DNA from: DASRJJ01 sp050730855
GTDB taxonomy: Bacteria > Patescibacteriota > Saccharimonadia > Saccharimonadales > UBA4665
DNA length: 64,000 bases
Reading direction: 5' to 3'
Assembly: GCA_050730855.1 (NCBI GenBank)
Contig: JBOHNU010000004.1
Coordinates: 1 to 64,000 of the forward strand
Below the pieces are notes generated by a model. It was not told the DNA's origin. It was given only the letters and a program-made list of their open reading frames with translations, and searched no databases. The position numbers were made by a program, and so were the translations under genes. Below, piece after piece: positions 43,845 through 53,202 of the stretch. Position 1 is the stretch's first letter; every line of letters starts with the position of its first letter.

Positions 43845-45407
43845 ATGATGCACATGCTGAAAAGAGCGAGTCTTATACTGGCTGTTCTAACCTTATTACT
43901 AACTCCAATCGTGCCGCAAAAGGCCGCGGCCGAAGACCTACCTCCGCCGAACGCCGCACTTCTTATCAGCGAAGTCCAAACCCGCTCTGCCGAATACCCA
44001 AACGACCGGTTTGTCGAGCTGTACAACCCCAACAGCTACGCCGTCAGCTTCGCCGGCTGGAAGCTGGAATACAAACCCTACAAAGATGGTAGCTGGAGCA
44101 ACCGGATCAACTCATCCCAGCCGGCAGACGCGGTATACGAAATCGGCTCCGGCCAGTTTTACCTGGCAGCCACCAATGATTTTGCGGCGCACAACCCCGA
44201 TGTAGCAGTGCACCTAAGGCTTAACAACAGCGCCCTAGCCTCCGCCGACGGCGGACATATAAGAGTCGTGAATCCAACGGATGAGGTAGCCGATCTCTTG
44301 GGGTGGGGCAAAGCCGACAGCCCTAAAATAAAGGCCGCTTTAGCCCCCGACGCCGGCCAGTCCCTGCAGCGCTGCTTCTTGGATGGCATACTGGCAGACG
44401 GCGGCAACAATTTTGCCGACTTTGCGGTTTACAACCAAACCTCGCCCGGAAACGCCCTGGAATGCTCCGAACCGGAGCCAGAGCCCGAACCAGACCCGGA
44501 AACCCCGCCGGGCAATGAACCAGGCGGCACCACCTGCGAAGGCATAATTATCAGCGAGCTGCTGCCTAATCCGGCCGGAGCCGACGGCGGTAAAGAGTTT
44601 ATAGAGCTATACAATCCTACCGACGAAATAATTCCGCTTAAGGGCTGCTCACTGCAAACCACCGCCAATAAAAAAATCTTTAACTTTGACGCTAACTCCG
44701 AGCTACAGCCGGAGGAGTACCGCGCATTCCACGACAGCACCACCAGCCTAACCCTGACCAACGCCGGCGGCGGTACGGTGTGGCTGCTGTCCCCGACCGA
44801 AGAATTGCAGGCTATATCCTATCCACCCAATGTGGCCGACGATGTGGCCTGGGCTCTGTTCCAAGACGGCTGGTTCGCCACCTTCCAGCCCACGCCAAAC
44901 GCCGCCAACGTCTTTGCGGGCACCAAGCCGTGCCCGTCCGGACAGGTGCGCAACCCCGACACCAATCGCTGCGCCAGCGAAAACTCATCCGAACCGTCTC
45001 TCACACCTTGCAAAGAAGGGCAAGAGAGAAATGCCGAGACTAACCGCTGCCACGCGGTACTCAGCGCCGCCAACACACCCACAGTCTGCAAGCCCGGCCA
45101 AGAGCGTAACCCGGAGACCAACCGCTGCCGCAAAGTAGCAGCCGACGACTCAACCTTAAAGCCCTGCGCCGAAGGCCAGGAAAGAAGCCCTGAAACTAAC
45201 CGCTGCCGCAAAATTGTCGCCAGCGGCAACATAGCCGGCGTTAAAGACGTCGCCAGTAGCTCCATAGCCAACAATCCCCGTTGGTGGCTAGCTGGCGCAG
45301 CAGCACTCGGCGCCGTCGGCTTCGGCGCATACGAATGGCGGCGCGACATTGCTAACGCTGCCACCGGACTTAAAAATAAGCTGTTGCGCCGCCCGCCGGC
45401 CAAATAG
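43845..45407 (+). CDS. Secreted lamin-tail-domain protein with Cys repeats
   Basis: About 520 residues from ATG 43845. Signal peptide (ASLILAVLTLLLTPIVPQKAAA). Two lamin-tail domains: LLISEVQTRSAEYPNDRFVELYNP (as separate parts about 37-60) and IIISELLPNPAGADGGKEFI (about 232-251). They are split by a Glu/Pro linker. Then four near-identical Cys repeats of the form CxxGQxRNPxTNRC, about 30 residues apart, and a C-terminal membrane helix with a basic end (KNKLLRRPPAK). Surface-anchored; lamin-tail domains in bacteria occur in exported nucleases and adhesins. Follows comEC. Confidence 0.82.
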   Translation: MMHMLKRASLILAVLTLLLTPIVPQKAAAEDLPPPNAALLISEVQTRSAEYPNDRFVELYNPNSYAVSFAGWKLEYKPYKDGSWSNRINSSQPADAVYEIGSGQFYLAATNDFAAHNPDVAVHLRLNNSALASADGGHIRVVNPTDEVADLLGWGKADSPKIKAALAPDAGQSLQRCFLDGILADGGNNFADFAVYNQTSPGNALECSEPEPEPEPDPETPPGNEPGGTTCEGIIISELLPNPAGADGGKEFIELYNPTDEIIPLKGCSLQTTANKKIFNFDANSELQPEEYRAFHDSTTSLTLTNAGGGTVWLLSPTEELQAISYPPNVADDVAWALFQDGWFATFQPTPNAANVFAGTKPCPSGQVRNPDTNRCASENSSEPSLTPCKEGQERNAETNRCHAVLSAANTPTVCKPGQERNPETNRCRKVAADDSTLKPCAEGQERSPETNRCRKIVASGNIAGVKDVASSSIANNPRWWLAGAAALGAVGFGAYEWRRDIANAATGLKNKLLRRPPAK

Positions 45408-45442
45408 TTCACCGGCCTAGGTTTCATAATTACAGACAAAAG

Positions 45443-45474
45443 AAAATCCCCGATAATTTACATCGGGGATTTTT
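45443..45474. terminator. Bidirectional terminator
   Basis: AAAATCCCCGAT - AATTTAC - ATCGGGGATTTTT. Serves the convergent genes at 43845 and 45560. No gene is evident in 45475-45559. Confidence 0.88.
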
Positions 45475-45559
45475 GGAGTGTAGAGCGGTCAGTCAATGCT
45501 CGTTACTGATAACTGTAGCATAACCGACTTAGTATGTCTACCGCTTATCCACAGCTATC

Positions 45560-46966
45560 TTAGTCGCGGCTGCGGAAGCGCAGGAAGATACGGTGGGCAG
45601 CCGCACCGGCGATGGAGGTGCCGGCGAACAAGCCGACTAAGCTGCCCGGACCGGTGTTAGGAAGCGGTGCGCAGTCGGGGTGGCCAACCGGCACGCCAGG
45701 CTTACACTCTTTGGGAACATCTTTACACTCAGGGGCTTCAGGAGGGTAGTTTTCCTTACCAGGAACTTCACACATTGGCTTCTTGGTAGGAGTTACCGAC
45801 GCCTGACAGAGCTTGCTTTCTACCTTGTCGGCCACATTGAAGTTAACCTTAGCCACAATCGTGTGCTTCACGTTATCATCAAAGTCGTAGTCTTGGTAGA
45901 TGTTACCTTGAGCGTCCTTCTGGGTTACACCAGTGTTCTTAGATACACCGTCTACCGAGAAGTCGACGTTCTTAAGGGTTGCGCCGTTGCCAAATTTGGC
46001 CTGTACAGTAAAGCGGAACTTGCGGTTCGATTCGTCGCGGGCAGTAGCAATCAGCTTCTCACAAGCGTAGAATGGCTGTTCAACTTCGATAGTCTTCTTA
46101 CACTCAATCTTGAATTCAGTAACCTTGCTCTTGCCACCAGGCAAATTGTAGTGAACTTTTACACTCACTTCAGAGCTAGCCTTCGTGAAGGTGTATTCAT
46201 CAGTCATTTCTTCAACCGTGTTCTTGGTGGTCCACAGTTTACCGTCGATGAAGTACTCAACTTTAGTTACCTTTGCAAGACCCGTTTTGTTGATAGAGGT
46301 ATTGAACTTATAGGTATTTTTCTTACCGGTAACCGCAACTTTGTTCAAGGCCTTACAATCAAGGCTAGATTTAACTTTATCCATACGAGGAACTGGGTTA
46401 CCGCAAGCCTCGATGATGGCAATTTCTACCGTGCCGTTGTTGTCGAACAATACCATAACGTCCAATTGCTGGCGGCCAGACGCGAACGAAGTGTTCGGGT
46501 GGCTCATGTAGTAGGTCTTGCCGCCAATAGTGAGCGGCGTACGACCAGAGTAGTTATCACGACCCATGGTCCAGGCGTTGGTCGCAACCAATTCACCATC
46601 GACAAACAGATCACCGGTGCGCTTTAAGATACCGGCCTTGGCTTCGCTAGCAAAACGGCTATAGTCAGCCTCGCCTTCCAGGCCGCCTATACGAGCGTCG
46701 GCGTAAATGGCCTTGAGGTCTTTTTGATGGGATTTGTTAGCGCGCACGTCGTCGGCAAGCTCCTGGGGTGTCAGCGCGCCGCAAGGAGCAACGTTAATAA
46801 TCGAGTTGCCGTGGTCGCAGTCGCGAATCTGTTCGTTCGCATGAGCAGACTGACGGTTCGCCAGACCAAGCCCGACAGCACCAGCTAGTGCGAGGGTAAA
46901 TACACCGGCAACCACAAGCTGCTTAGGAGTAATTTCACGAATTTTATTCAAAATCTTCTTAAACAT
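45560..46966 (-). CDS. LPxTG-anchored surface protein
   Basis: About 468 residues from ATG 46966 with GAGGAGG upstream; an earlier in-frame start at 47074 lies beyond the promoter. Signal helix (QLVVAGVFTLALAGAVGLGL). Then a conserved N-terminal region (DCDHGNSIINVAPCGALTPQEL), a long beta-rich body with PKD-like parts (VTKVEYFIDGKLWTTK), and the sorting tail LPNTGPGS-helix-RFRSRD. Relatives of this type are abundant surface proteins. Its strong near-consensus promoter suggests high expression. Confidence 0.88.
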   Translation of the reverse strand: MFKKILNKIREITPKQLVVAGVFTLALAGAVGLGLANRQSAHANEQIRDCDHGNSIINVAPCGALTPQELADDVRANKSHQKDLKAIYADARIGGLEGEADYSRFASEAKAGILKRTGDLFVDGELVATNAWTMGRDNYSGRTPLTIGGKTYYMSHPNTSFASGRQQLDVMVLFDNNGTVEIAIIEACGNPVPRMDKVKSSLDCKALNKVAVTGKKNTYKFNTSINKTGLAKVTKVEYFIDGKLWTTKNTVEEMTDEYTFTKASSEVSVKVHYNLPGGKSKVTEFKIECKKTIEVEQPFYACEKLIATARDESNRKFRFTVQAKFGNGATLKNVDFSVDGVSKNTGVTQKDAQGNIYQDYDFDDNVKHTIVAKVNFNVADKVESKLCQASVTPTKKPMCEVPGKENYPPEAPECKDVPKECKPGVPVGHPDCAPLPNTGPGSLVGLFAGTSIAGAAAHRIFLRFRSRD

Positions 46967-46994
46967 TGTAACCACCTCCTCGTGATTTACCCCT

Positions 46995-47023
46995 ATATTA
47001 CCATAACAACTATCTTGTGTCAA
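46995..47023 (-). promoter_or_regulatory. Near-consensus promoter of the LPNTG protein
   Basis: Minus strand TTGACA (47018-47023), 17-bp spacer, TAATAT (46995-47000). The start would be near 46988, with the Shine-Dalgarno GAGGAGG close behind. Confidence 0.82.
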
Positions 47024-47126
47024 GGTAATATCTCTATGTTTTGCTATCTTAGCAATCTTATGCTTTACGCGCAATACAGCAACGTCAGAATTTGCATTTT
47101 AAGCGGCAACTTGTATAGTAAGTATT

Positions 47127-47312
47127 ATGGATAAAGATGTCTCACGTGTTCCGAACCAAACCGAAACCCGCGCCCGTATTTTAGCCGCTTGGGCAATTGG
47201 CGCAGCAGCGTTGATTGGCGCGGTGGCCGGTTACGAAACGGGGTTGGCTGCCGAGATTCTGCCCGACTTGGTCAATCAGCCGGTTTTTGACCCGTCAGTC
47301 GTAAACCGCTGA
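47127..47312 (+). CDS. Small single-pass membrane protein
   Basis: 61 residues. Soluble head, then a membrane helix (ILAAWAIGAAALIGAVAGYE) and a short tail. TATAGT is 7 nt before the ATG. Ends TGA, meeting the sensor-kinase gene from the other strand. No family known. Confidence 0.5.
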   Translation: MDKDVSRVPNQTETRARILAAWAIGAAALIGAVAGYETGLAAEILPDLVNQPVFDPSVVNR

Positions 47313-47322
47313 TTCATTAGCG

Positions 47323-49518
47323 TTATTTATCGGCATGCTTAGGGCTGGTAGACACGAGCTTCTTTTTTGGGAAGGTAAAGCCGAAGGTACTGCCTTTGCC
47401 TTCCTGGCTCTTAAAGATAACCGCGCCGCCCTGGGCAATTATCACCTTTTTAGCCATAAACAGGCCCAGGCCGGTGCCGTCTGGGCGCGCGCGTTTGGCG
47501 TTGTGGGCGCGGTAAAACTTACTAAACAGATGGTGCTGCTCGCGCTTGGGCACGCCAATGCCGTCGTCTACCACTGTAAACTCTACCGAATCCGACCGGT
47601 CTATCAGATTAATAGTGATGTGTCCCTTGGCCGGCGTGTAATAAATGGCATTGTCGATAAAGTTCATAATCACCTGGCGGAGCTTGTTCTCGTCGAGCAT
47701 CAGCGTTGGGAAGTGCTCCGGTTTTTTGTAGGTCAGCGCTAGCTCGCGCCCCTTAGCCGTCTCTTGCAGCTGCTTGACTTCACTCTCTATAACATCGGCA
47801 AGTTTGCTTTCCACCGGCTCAATCTCAAACTTGCCGGTGCGCAGGCGCGAAACGTTAAGCAGGTCGGAAATAAGGTACACCATGCGCTGCGAGCTAAGAA
47901 ACGACTGCGTGAGCAATTTTTTCTGCAGTTCCGTCACCTTACCCGCATCGCCGTCCAAAACCATACTGACATACCCCTTAACAGAGGTAAGCGGCGTCCG
48001 CAGCTGATGCGACGCCATGCTGATAAAGTCGTCTTTGGTTTGGTCGAGCAGCCGCAATCGTTCATTCTTGCGTCGTAGCTCCCTGGTGGCGTCTTCGATT
48101 TTCTCCTCTAGAGTTCTGTTAAATGACCTAATCTCTTCAAAACGGAACGCATTCTGGACTGCGATAACGAGTTCATTCGTCGTCGCCTCGACAACCCTAA
48201 CGTCTTGCGTAACGTAGGGTCGGCTACTTTTTTTATGTCCAAGCACTACAAACCCCTGATCTTCACCTCCCTGACCCTTGCCGCCCCTTAGACGTGCAAC
48301 CACGGCTATATCAGATTTGTGCAAAAGTTTAGTAAGTTCTTCGCCTTCGCCGCTGCCTAACAAATCCGCTACAATCACTTGGCCTCGCAGGTCGGACGAC
48401 TCCAGAAGATTACGAATTTCAGCGAGATCCGACGAAATAAATGAATGGCCCTGGCTTTGGACTATGCGCATGTGCTCATCATTTTGAACAAAAAGAGCCA
48501 CTGCACTTGCCTCAGATTTAAAGGTATCGCCCATCAAACGAAGTGTTTTTGTCAATAGTTGATCGAGTTCAGCATTAGAAACAAGAATCCTATTTAGGCT
48601 CTGAAAGAATTGCTGCGGATCATAGGCATCTTGGTATAAAATTTTATTTGAAACTTTTGCGAAAAGTCTTCTTACGGAAGGATAAAGTAGCGTCGCTACT
48701 AGGGCAAGAGAGATATATATTACCCGTTGGGCGAATACATGTTCTTGAGGTATAAACGAAGAGGCGGCAAAAAATAAAAAGCCGTAGATTAAACCAAATA
48801 GTAGTATGGACGCCACGTAGGCTACAAGCCGAGCGACTGTAGCACGTATATCGAAAAGTCGAAAGCGTGCGACTGCATAGTAAAGTATGCCACTAAAGAC
48901 CAACGTGCAAGCAGCGCCTAAAGACACTAATGAACTACTGCCAACTATCAAAACAAAGAAAAAGTTCGTAAACAAAATCAGAGAAAATGCGCCTGCTAAA
49001 CCGAACAGTACAAGCCCAATTTGCGCTCTTTCTCTATCGAAAGATTCCTTATACTTTTTAATAAGATTCCAAACGCCTTTTCCTAGCAGCGCCACAACCG
49101 TAATAGCGAATATAGCGACTCCGAAATTTGGTACCGGCGAAGCTTTACCATCTTCTATAATCAGATTGGCGAACACAAGGGGTGTGAGAGTTAAACCCAT
49201 GACAAATAGAACCCAGCCGGCGATAAATACCAGTTTACGGCGAGGGGTTTGCAATTGACGACCGGGAAAATTACTAAGCGTTACAAAGGTTACAAAAGAA
49301 AGGAAAGTTGCCGAACAGAGAACTAACCTAACCCAGATTAGCTGTGATAAAAATACTGGGTGAAGTGAAAAATAGGTGGCAGTCGACCAGACAATAAAAG
49401 CCGCGCAGAGTGTTGCAAACAGCTTATTTGTAACGCTTTCTGAGTTCTTGGAGTAAACAATGAATCCAAGTAAGCCATTCAGAAGCACGGAGGTGATCAG
49501 AACACCGATCTCCAGCAT
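47323..49518 (-). CDS. Membrane sensor histidine kinase
   Basis: 731 residues. The N-terminus has seven or more membrane helices of the 7TM sensor-kinase type (about 1-290), then a GAF domain (about 305-455, LNRILVSNAELDQLLTKTLRL start), a coiled coil, the HisKA phosphoacceptor helix (FISMASHQLRTPLTSVKGYV) and HATPase (NKLRQVIMNFIDNAIYYTP, DDGIGVPK, GTGLGLFMAKKV). It autophosphorylates on His and passes phosphate to a response regulator. Shine-Dalgarno AGGAGG. It lies 52 bp after the ligase on the same strand; two lone regulators lie at 55486 and 55925. Confidence 0.94.
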   Translation of the reverse strand: MLEIGVLITSVLLNGLLGFIVYSKNSESVTNKLFATLCAAFIVWSTATYFSLHPVFLSQLIWVRLVLCSATFLSFVTFVTLSNFPGRQLQTPRRKLVFIAGWVLFVMGLTLTPLVFANLIIEDGKASPVPNFGVAIFAITVVALLGKGVWNLIKKYKESFDRERAQIGLVLFGLAGAFSLILFTNFFFVLIVGSSSLVSLGAACTLVFSGILYYAVARFRLFDIRATVARLVAYVASILLFGLIYGFLFFAASSFIPQEHVFAQRVIYISLALVATLLYPSVRRLFAKVSNKILYQDAYDPQQFFQSLNRILVSNAELDQLLTKTLRLMGDTFKSEASAVALFVQNDEHMRIVQSQGHSFISSDLAEIRNLLESSDLRGQVIVADLLGSGEGEELTKLLHKSDIAVVARLRGGKGQGGEDQGFVVLGHKKSSRPYVTQDVRVVEATTNELVIAVQNAFRFEEIRSFNRTLEEKIEDATRELRRKNERLRLLDQTKDDFISMASHQLRTPLTSVKGYVSMVLDGDAGKVTELQKKLLTQSFLSSQRMVYLISDLLNVSRLRTGKFEIEPVESKLADVIESEVKQLQETAKGRELALTYKKPEHFPTLMLDENKLRQVIMNFIDNAIYYTPAKGHITINLIDRSDSVEFTVVDDGIGVPKREQHHLFSKFYRAHNAKRARPDGTGLGLFMAKKVIIAQGGAVIFKSQEGKGSTFGFTFPKKKLVSTSPKHADK

Positions 49519-49570
49519 ACATCCTCCTTCTAGTACGGCAATTAGAACCTATCTTATTCTATGCAATAGC

Positions 49571-51007
49571 TTAAGGTTTTTCTACCCATTTTTGTTTGGT
49601 ACCTGGCGCAAAGTACCGAGGGTGAGCGTTCGGCCACAGCACTACATCCAATAGTTTGCGTGCAGACTGAGTCTTTGAAATTTCAGCAAATTCAGAACTA
49701 TGCTTTAGAAGGCCTTCAAAAACCGCCTTGAGAGCATGATTTTTAAGCTCGGTTGAGGACTTAACCCCCTTCTGGAGTTCGATGTTAACCTGCAGGAACT
49801 GATTGTGACCGATGTCGTACTTTGTAGACATACTAAAGCGTTCTGTAAAATCTTTGTGCATATTTTTTCTTAGCAAGGTCTCTTTTATAAACTCAGGATA
49901 AATAATTATACCCTGCAACGTAGCAGCTAGATCTTTCCTTTCGTACACAAAAACAAATGGCTTTTTCTTGTCAACGAAAGGACCGATTTTTGCCTTAGAT
50001 ATTTCGGAACTTAAATCTATGTAGTACTTCTTAAAAACTTTGTCGAGATACTTGTAGTCGAATGTTCCACCATGATCACCTATAGCGTAACGCACTAGCG
50101 GCATTGCCGCATCGCCCGTTAATACAATCTCACCATTGACTTCTTCAAATTCGATAAACTTCGGGTTGTATTGGGCTAGCGTGGGTGTTTTCTCAACCTG
50201 TCGAAAGAGTTCTCTTCGCAGCAAGGGATCGCCGTGCATAACCAAGCGACGGACAAGAATACTTAGAGGCGTTTCGTATGCCATCGCACCAATATCCGCA
50301 GTTCCATAAATATTCAAAGTATCCCTTAAGACACTATTAATCCCTGCCGCCTCACAAATATAGTTACGAAATGTCTCTGTAAACGCCTCAGCTGCGAAAA
50401 GAAATCTCACATTCAAGGAGGGCAGGTCTATTTGCTCCCCCGACGCCTCATCGACAATTTCTTTAACAAACGGCGGGTAACCAACTATGATTGTTTGGTC
50501 GTATGATGGGGCAAGTCGCTTTAAGGCCTTAAATATCTCCGCTTTGCTATAACCTGCTGGGAGAATCGAAACAGGCGCTTGCAACCTTTGAACAGCTATC
50601 TCAAAAGCACGTAAGGTAATAATGCCTCCTATCCAAACTCCCATCCCAAAACCTATCAGCACAAGGGTTTTACCCTGTCCGTAGGATGAATACCTTAGAT
50701 AGTCCTCAATTATGTATGAATATTGGTGACTAAGTTTTTCGTCTCTAGGGAAGTAATAAGGCTCACCTGTGGAACCTGATGTAGCGCAGAGCAAAAGAAG
50801 ATTTTCTTGTGCTTGGCTCCATATTAGGTCATTGTGATTACTCTTCATCAAATAGCTTTTTTTGTCTGTCAAGGGGACGCTGGAACGAAAAGAGTCTAGA
50901 GACTTAATCGAGGAAGGGTTGCACCCATGTCTCGCCAAAAAAGTACGGTAAGCCGGAATTTGTTTAGCCGCTTTTTTGAACAAGCGTAAACTTCTTTTAC
51001 TTGGCAT
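49571..51007 (-). CDS. PaaK/CapK/LuxE-like adenylate-forming enzyme
   Basis: About 478 residues from ATG 51007; the upstream in-frame stretch lies in the dehydrogenase gene. ANL-superfamily motifs: CATSGSTGEPYYFPRD (phosphate loop), LNIYGTADIGAMAYE, and GDAAMPLVRYAIGDHGG. These enzymes activate a carboxylate with ATP to an acyl-AMP, then give it to CoA, a carrier or a protein. The protein-binding ending resembles PaaK-like forms. The start overlaps the dehydrogenase by 11 nt, so they are coupled. The substrate is unknown. Confidence 0.85.
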   Translation of the reverse strand: MPSKRSLRLFKKAAKQIPAYRTFLARHGCNPSSIKSLDSFRSSVPLTDKKSYLMKSNHNDLIWSQAQENLLLLCATSGSTGEPYYFPRDEKLSHQYSYIIEDYLRYSSYGQGKTLVLIGFGMGVWIGGIITLRAFEIAVQRLQAPVSILPAGYSKAEIFKALKRLAPSYDQTIIVGYPPFVKEIVDEASGEQIDLPSLNVRFLFAAEAFTETFRNYICEAAGINSVLRDTLNIYGTADIGAMAYETPLSILVRRLVMHGDPLLRRELFRQVEKTPTLAQYNPKFIEFEEVNGEIVLTGDAAMPLVRYAIGDHGGTFDYKYLDKVFKKYYIDLSSEISKAKIGPFVDKKKPFVFVYERKDLAATLQGIIIYPEFIKETLLRKNMHKDFTERFSMSTKYDIGHNQFLQVNIELQKGVKSSTELKNHALKAVFEGLLKHSSEFAEISKTQSARKLLDVVLWPNAHPRYFAPGTKQKWVEKP

Positions 51008-52100
51008 ACTTCGCCCTTTCCATCCACTCCTCTGCAATGAGATCTGCAACTCTGTTTGTCGGCTCGTTGCGATCCTTTGCTTCTCTAAGAATCGCCGAGA
51101 TAGTACCCTCAATTGCCTCAGTCCTTCTTAGGACTCGTTCCTTATTAAACCCGTCGGGCTCGAGTTCGTCGGCTACATAGATTAGGCCACCAGCATTTGC
51201 GACATAGTCTGGCGCGTAAACGATACCCCTTTGTGCAATAAGATCACCCACTTCTGGACTTGCGAGTTGATTATTTGCGCCACCCACGATTGCCTTACAG
51301 CGCAAACCTGCAACTGAATGCTCAGTAAACTCATTACCAAGAGCGCAGGGGGCGTATATATCGACTTCTTGCTGCTGGATATCCTCGACAGGCAAGATTG
51401 TTATATCTGGGAATCGCCTCTTTAATGAACTACATGAAGCAAGATCAACATCGGCTATCAACAATCCCGCTCCGGCCTTACTAAGAAGTAGAGCCAGTTC
51501 GCCCCCCAACTTACCCACACCTTTGATAGCAACTTTCCTTCCATCAAAGCTTGCAGAGCCATACATAAATGCCAGCGCAGCCTTCATGGCATAAAACACG
51601 CCTAGAGCGGCCACCTTGGCTGTAGATAAACTTCTCCTATCGGCTATCGTCATGCCAAGCATATGAGTAGTTTGCGAAGCCATTAATCGCACATCTTCAT
51701 CTGTTATACCCACATCTGTGCCGGTTTTGAACAGCCCCCTCAATTTCTCTACCAGGTGACCGTAAGCCAACAAGAGGTCTTTTCTGCTCAAACCCTCTCG
51801 AGCTAAAATGACTCCCTTCCCTCCGCCAAAGGGCAGCTTGGCTAATGCACATTTGTAGCTCATGGCACGAGAAAGATTAAGAGCATCATCTAGTGCTTCT
51901 TGATCGCTCTGGTAGTGCAAGAACCTGGTACCGCCAAGAGCTGGCCCAAGGACGGTACTATGGATACCTATATAGGCTTGGAGCCCACTCTTTTCTTCAC
52001 CAAGCCTAATAACAAATTCGTGATCATCAATAACCGAGCCAACAAATCCAAATCTCTCACCGTTTTTAGTGGATGACGACTTAGACTTGTCCATTTTCAT
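50997..52100 (-). CDS. Leu/Glu/Phe/Val-type amino-acid dehydrogenase
   Basis: 367 residues of the ELFV family, closest in pattern to leucine dehydrogenase. N-terminal catalytic domain: GPALGGTRF, ALAKLPFGGGKGV (catalytic Lys), KTGTDVGITDEDV (catalytic Asp). NAD-binding domain: KVAIKGVGKLGGELALLLSK (about 193-212), CALGNEFT and ANAGGLI. It interconverts an amino acid with its keto acid. Expression seems controlled by a leader hairpin just upstream (52118-52168). Coupled to the ligase, so the two probably act in one pathway. Confidence 0.93.
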   Translation of the reverse strand: MKMDKSKSSSTKNGERFGFVGSVIDDHEFVIRLGEEKSGLQAYIGIHSTVLGPALGGTRFLHYQSDQEALDDALNLSRAMSYKCALAKLPFGGGKGVILAREGLSRKDLLLAYGHLVEKLRGLFKTGTDVGITDEDVRLMASQTTHMLGMTIADRRSLSTAKVAALGVFYAMKAALAFMYGSASFDGRKVAIKGVGKLGGELALLLSKAGAGLLIADVDLASCSSLKRRFPDITILPVEDIQQQEVDIYAPCALGNEFTEHSVAGLRCKAIVGGANNQLASPEVGDLIAQRGIVYAPDYVANAGGLIYVADELEPDGFNKERVLRRTEAIEGTISAILREAKDRNEPTNRVADLIAEEWMERAKYAK

Positions 52101-52117
52101 AATTTCATGACTCTAAT

Positions 52118-52168
52118 TAAAAAGAGCCGCCTGTGCTTCGTTATCTAAACGAGACACAGGTTGGCTCT
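52118..52168 (-). terminator. Attenuator-like terminator in the dehydrogenase leader
   Basis: Minus strand: AGAGCC ... CCTGTG - inner stem TCGTT/AACGA - CACAGG ... GGCTCT followed by TTTTT, ending about 18 nt before the ATG at 52100. It lies between the promoter (52189-52217) and the gene it serves, so it would stop transcription unless an antiterminator form arises: attenuation, a leader RNA switch, or a block to antisense read-through. Confidence 0.6.
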
Positions 52169-52188
52169 GTCTTAAAAGGTTCGTACGA

Positions 52189-52217
52189 AGTATACACTAT
52201 TTGAATAAAATATGCAA
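52189..52217 (-). promoter_or_regulatory. Promoter of the dehydrogenase-ligase operon
   Basis: Minus strand TTGCAT (52212-52217), 17-bp spacer, TATACT (52189-52194). A 10-bp palindrome TTCGTACGAA (52180-52189) covers the start site and could be an operator. Confidence 0.65.
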
Positions 52218-52236
52218 ATATTGTACTGTTAGAAGT

Positions 52237-53202
52237 ATGGGGATAGAAGCCGAGCTAGTCAGAAAACTTAAACACATTCTAGAAATCGCCAGGTATGCCC
52301 CTTCCGTACACAATACCCAGCCATGGAGAGTTCACCAGGATGGCGAGTTGCTCCGAATAACCATCGATCACCGTTACAAACTACAAAGCGGTGACCCGAC
52401 TGGCCGCGAGACAACTATTAGCTTGGGTATATTTGTAGAGGCAATATGCGGTGCTGCCTATGACAATGATATGTCCATCAAGAAAGTTACCTTTAATGGG
52501 GGCGCTGCTGTAGTTCGCTTCGGGCAGTATAAACACGGAGATCAGGCACGGAAGTTCTCAACCCTACTGAAAGCAAGATGCACCGACAGAAGCCTGTTCA
52601 AACGCGTGAACTTAAGCGAAGATATACTCGAGTCAATACGGCGAGTTCCGTATGCCGACAAAACCAACATCTATGTTGTTACAAATCGTAAGACTATAGA
52701 AACCACGGCCGTATTAACCTCAAAAGCTATCAGGGTAGCGTTGAGTAGCCCGTCCTTTCGAAGCGAGTTGGCAGATTATTTAAAATTACCCTGGTCGTCA
52801 GCCAGAAGGGGAATATCTGTGCTCAGCTTAGGTCTCCCTGCACTTTTGGGGGTCTTTGAGCCTATATTAATGCGTTTGGGCTGGGGTCTTAACCTGGAGA
52901 GTAACGCAGAGCGTCGTCGTTGGCAATCAGCTAGCGCTGTAGTATTTGTTACGGCGCAGGGTGATATGCCGAACTTCTGGTTTAACACAGGCCGTACTTA
53001 CTTGAGGGTTTGCCTAGAAATCGAGCGCCTTGGACTCAGCCAAGCCACCTCGGCGGCAATTGTAGAAGCCTCTAACTACCATGACGACATCGAAACACTT
53101 ATAGGCACCAGGGATCGAATCCTGGCAACTATCAGGATTGGCGAAGGAACCAGGCCGAGACATCATTCGGCCCGAGTGAACCCCGTAGAATTATTACATT
53201 GA
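52237..53202 (+). CDS. Acg-type nitroreductase-family flavoprotein
   Basis: About 321 residues from ATG 52237, with TACTGT 7 nt upstream. FMN/flavin motif ARYAPSVHNTQPWRV (about 17-31), and a repeat half-site with GRTYLRVCLEIERLG and RIGEGTRPRHHSAR. Acg-type proteins resemble nitroreductases but often lack reductase activity and may sequester FMN. It is divergent from the dehydrogenase, and its 3' end overlaps the convergent ThiF gene by 9 nt. Nitroreductase-ThiF pairs, sometimes fused as in Rv1355c, are known. Confidence 0.87.
   Translation: MGIEAELVRKLKHILEIARYAPSVHNTQPWRVHQDGELLRITIDHRYKLQSGDPTGRETTISLGIFVEAICGAAYDNDMSIKKVTFNGGAAVVRFGQYKHGDQARKFSTLLKARCTDRSLFKRVNLSEDILESIRRVPYADKTNIYVVTNRKTIETTAVLTSKAIRVALSSPSFRSELADYLKLPWSSARRGISVLSLGLPALLGVFEPILMRLGWGLNLESNAERRRWQSASAVVFVTAQGDMPNFWFNTGRTYLRVCLEIERLGLSQATSAAIVEASNYHDDIETLIGTRDRILATIRIGEGTRPRHHSARVNPVELLH

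Noticed and set aside
45680..46627. 315-codon ORF on the plus strand
   Set aside because: It is a shadow of the LPNTG surface protein: no start signal, no domain, and low-complexity hydrophobic text.
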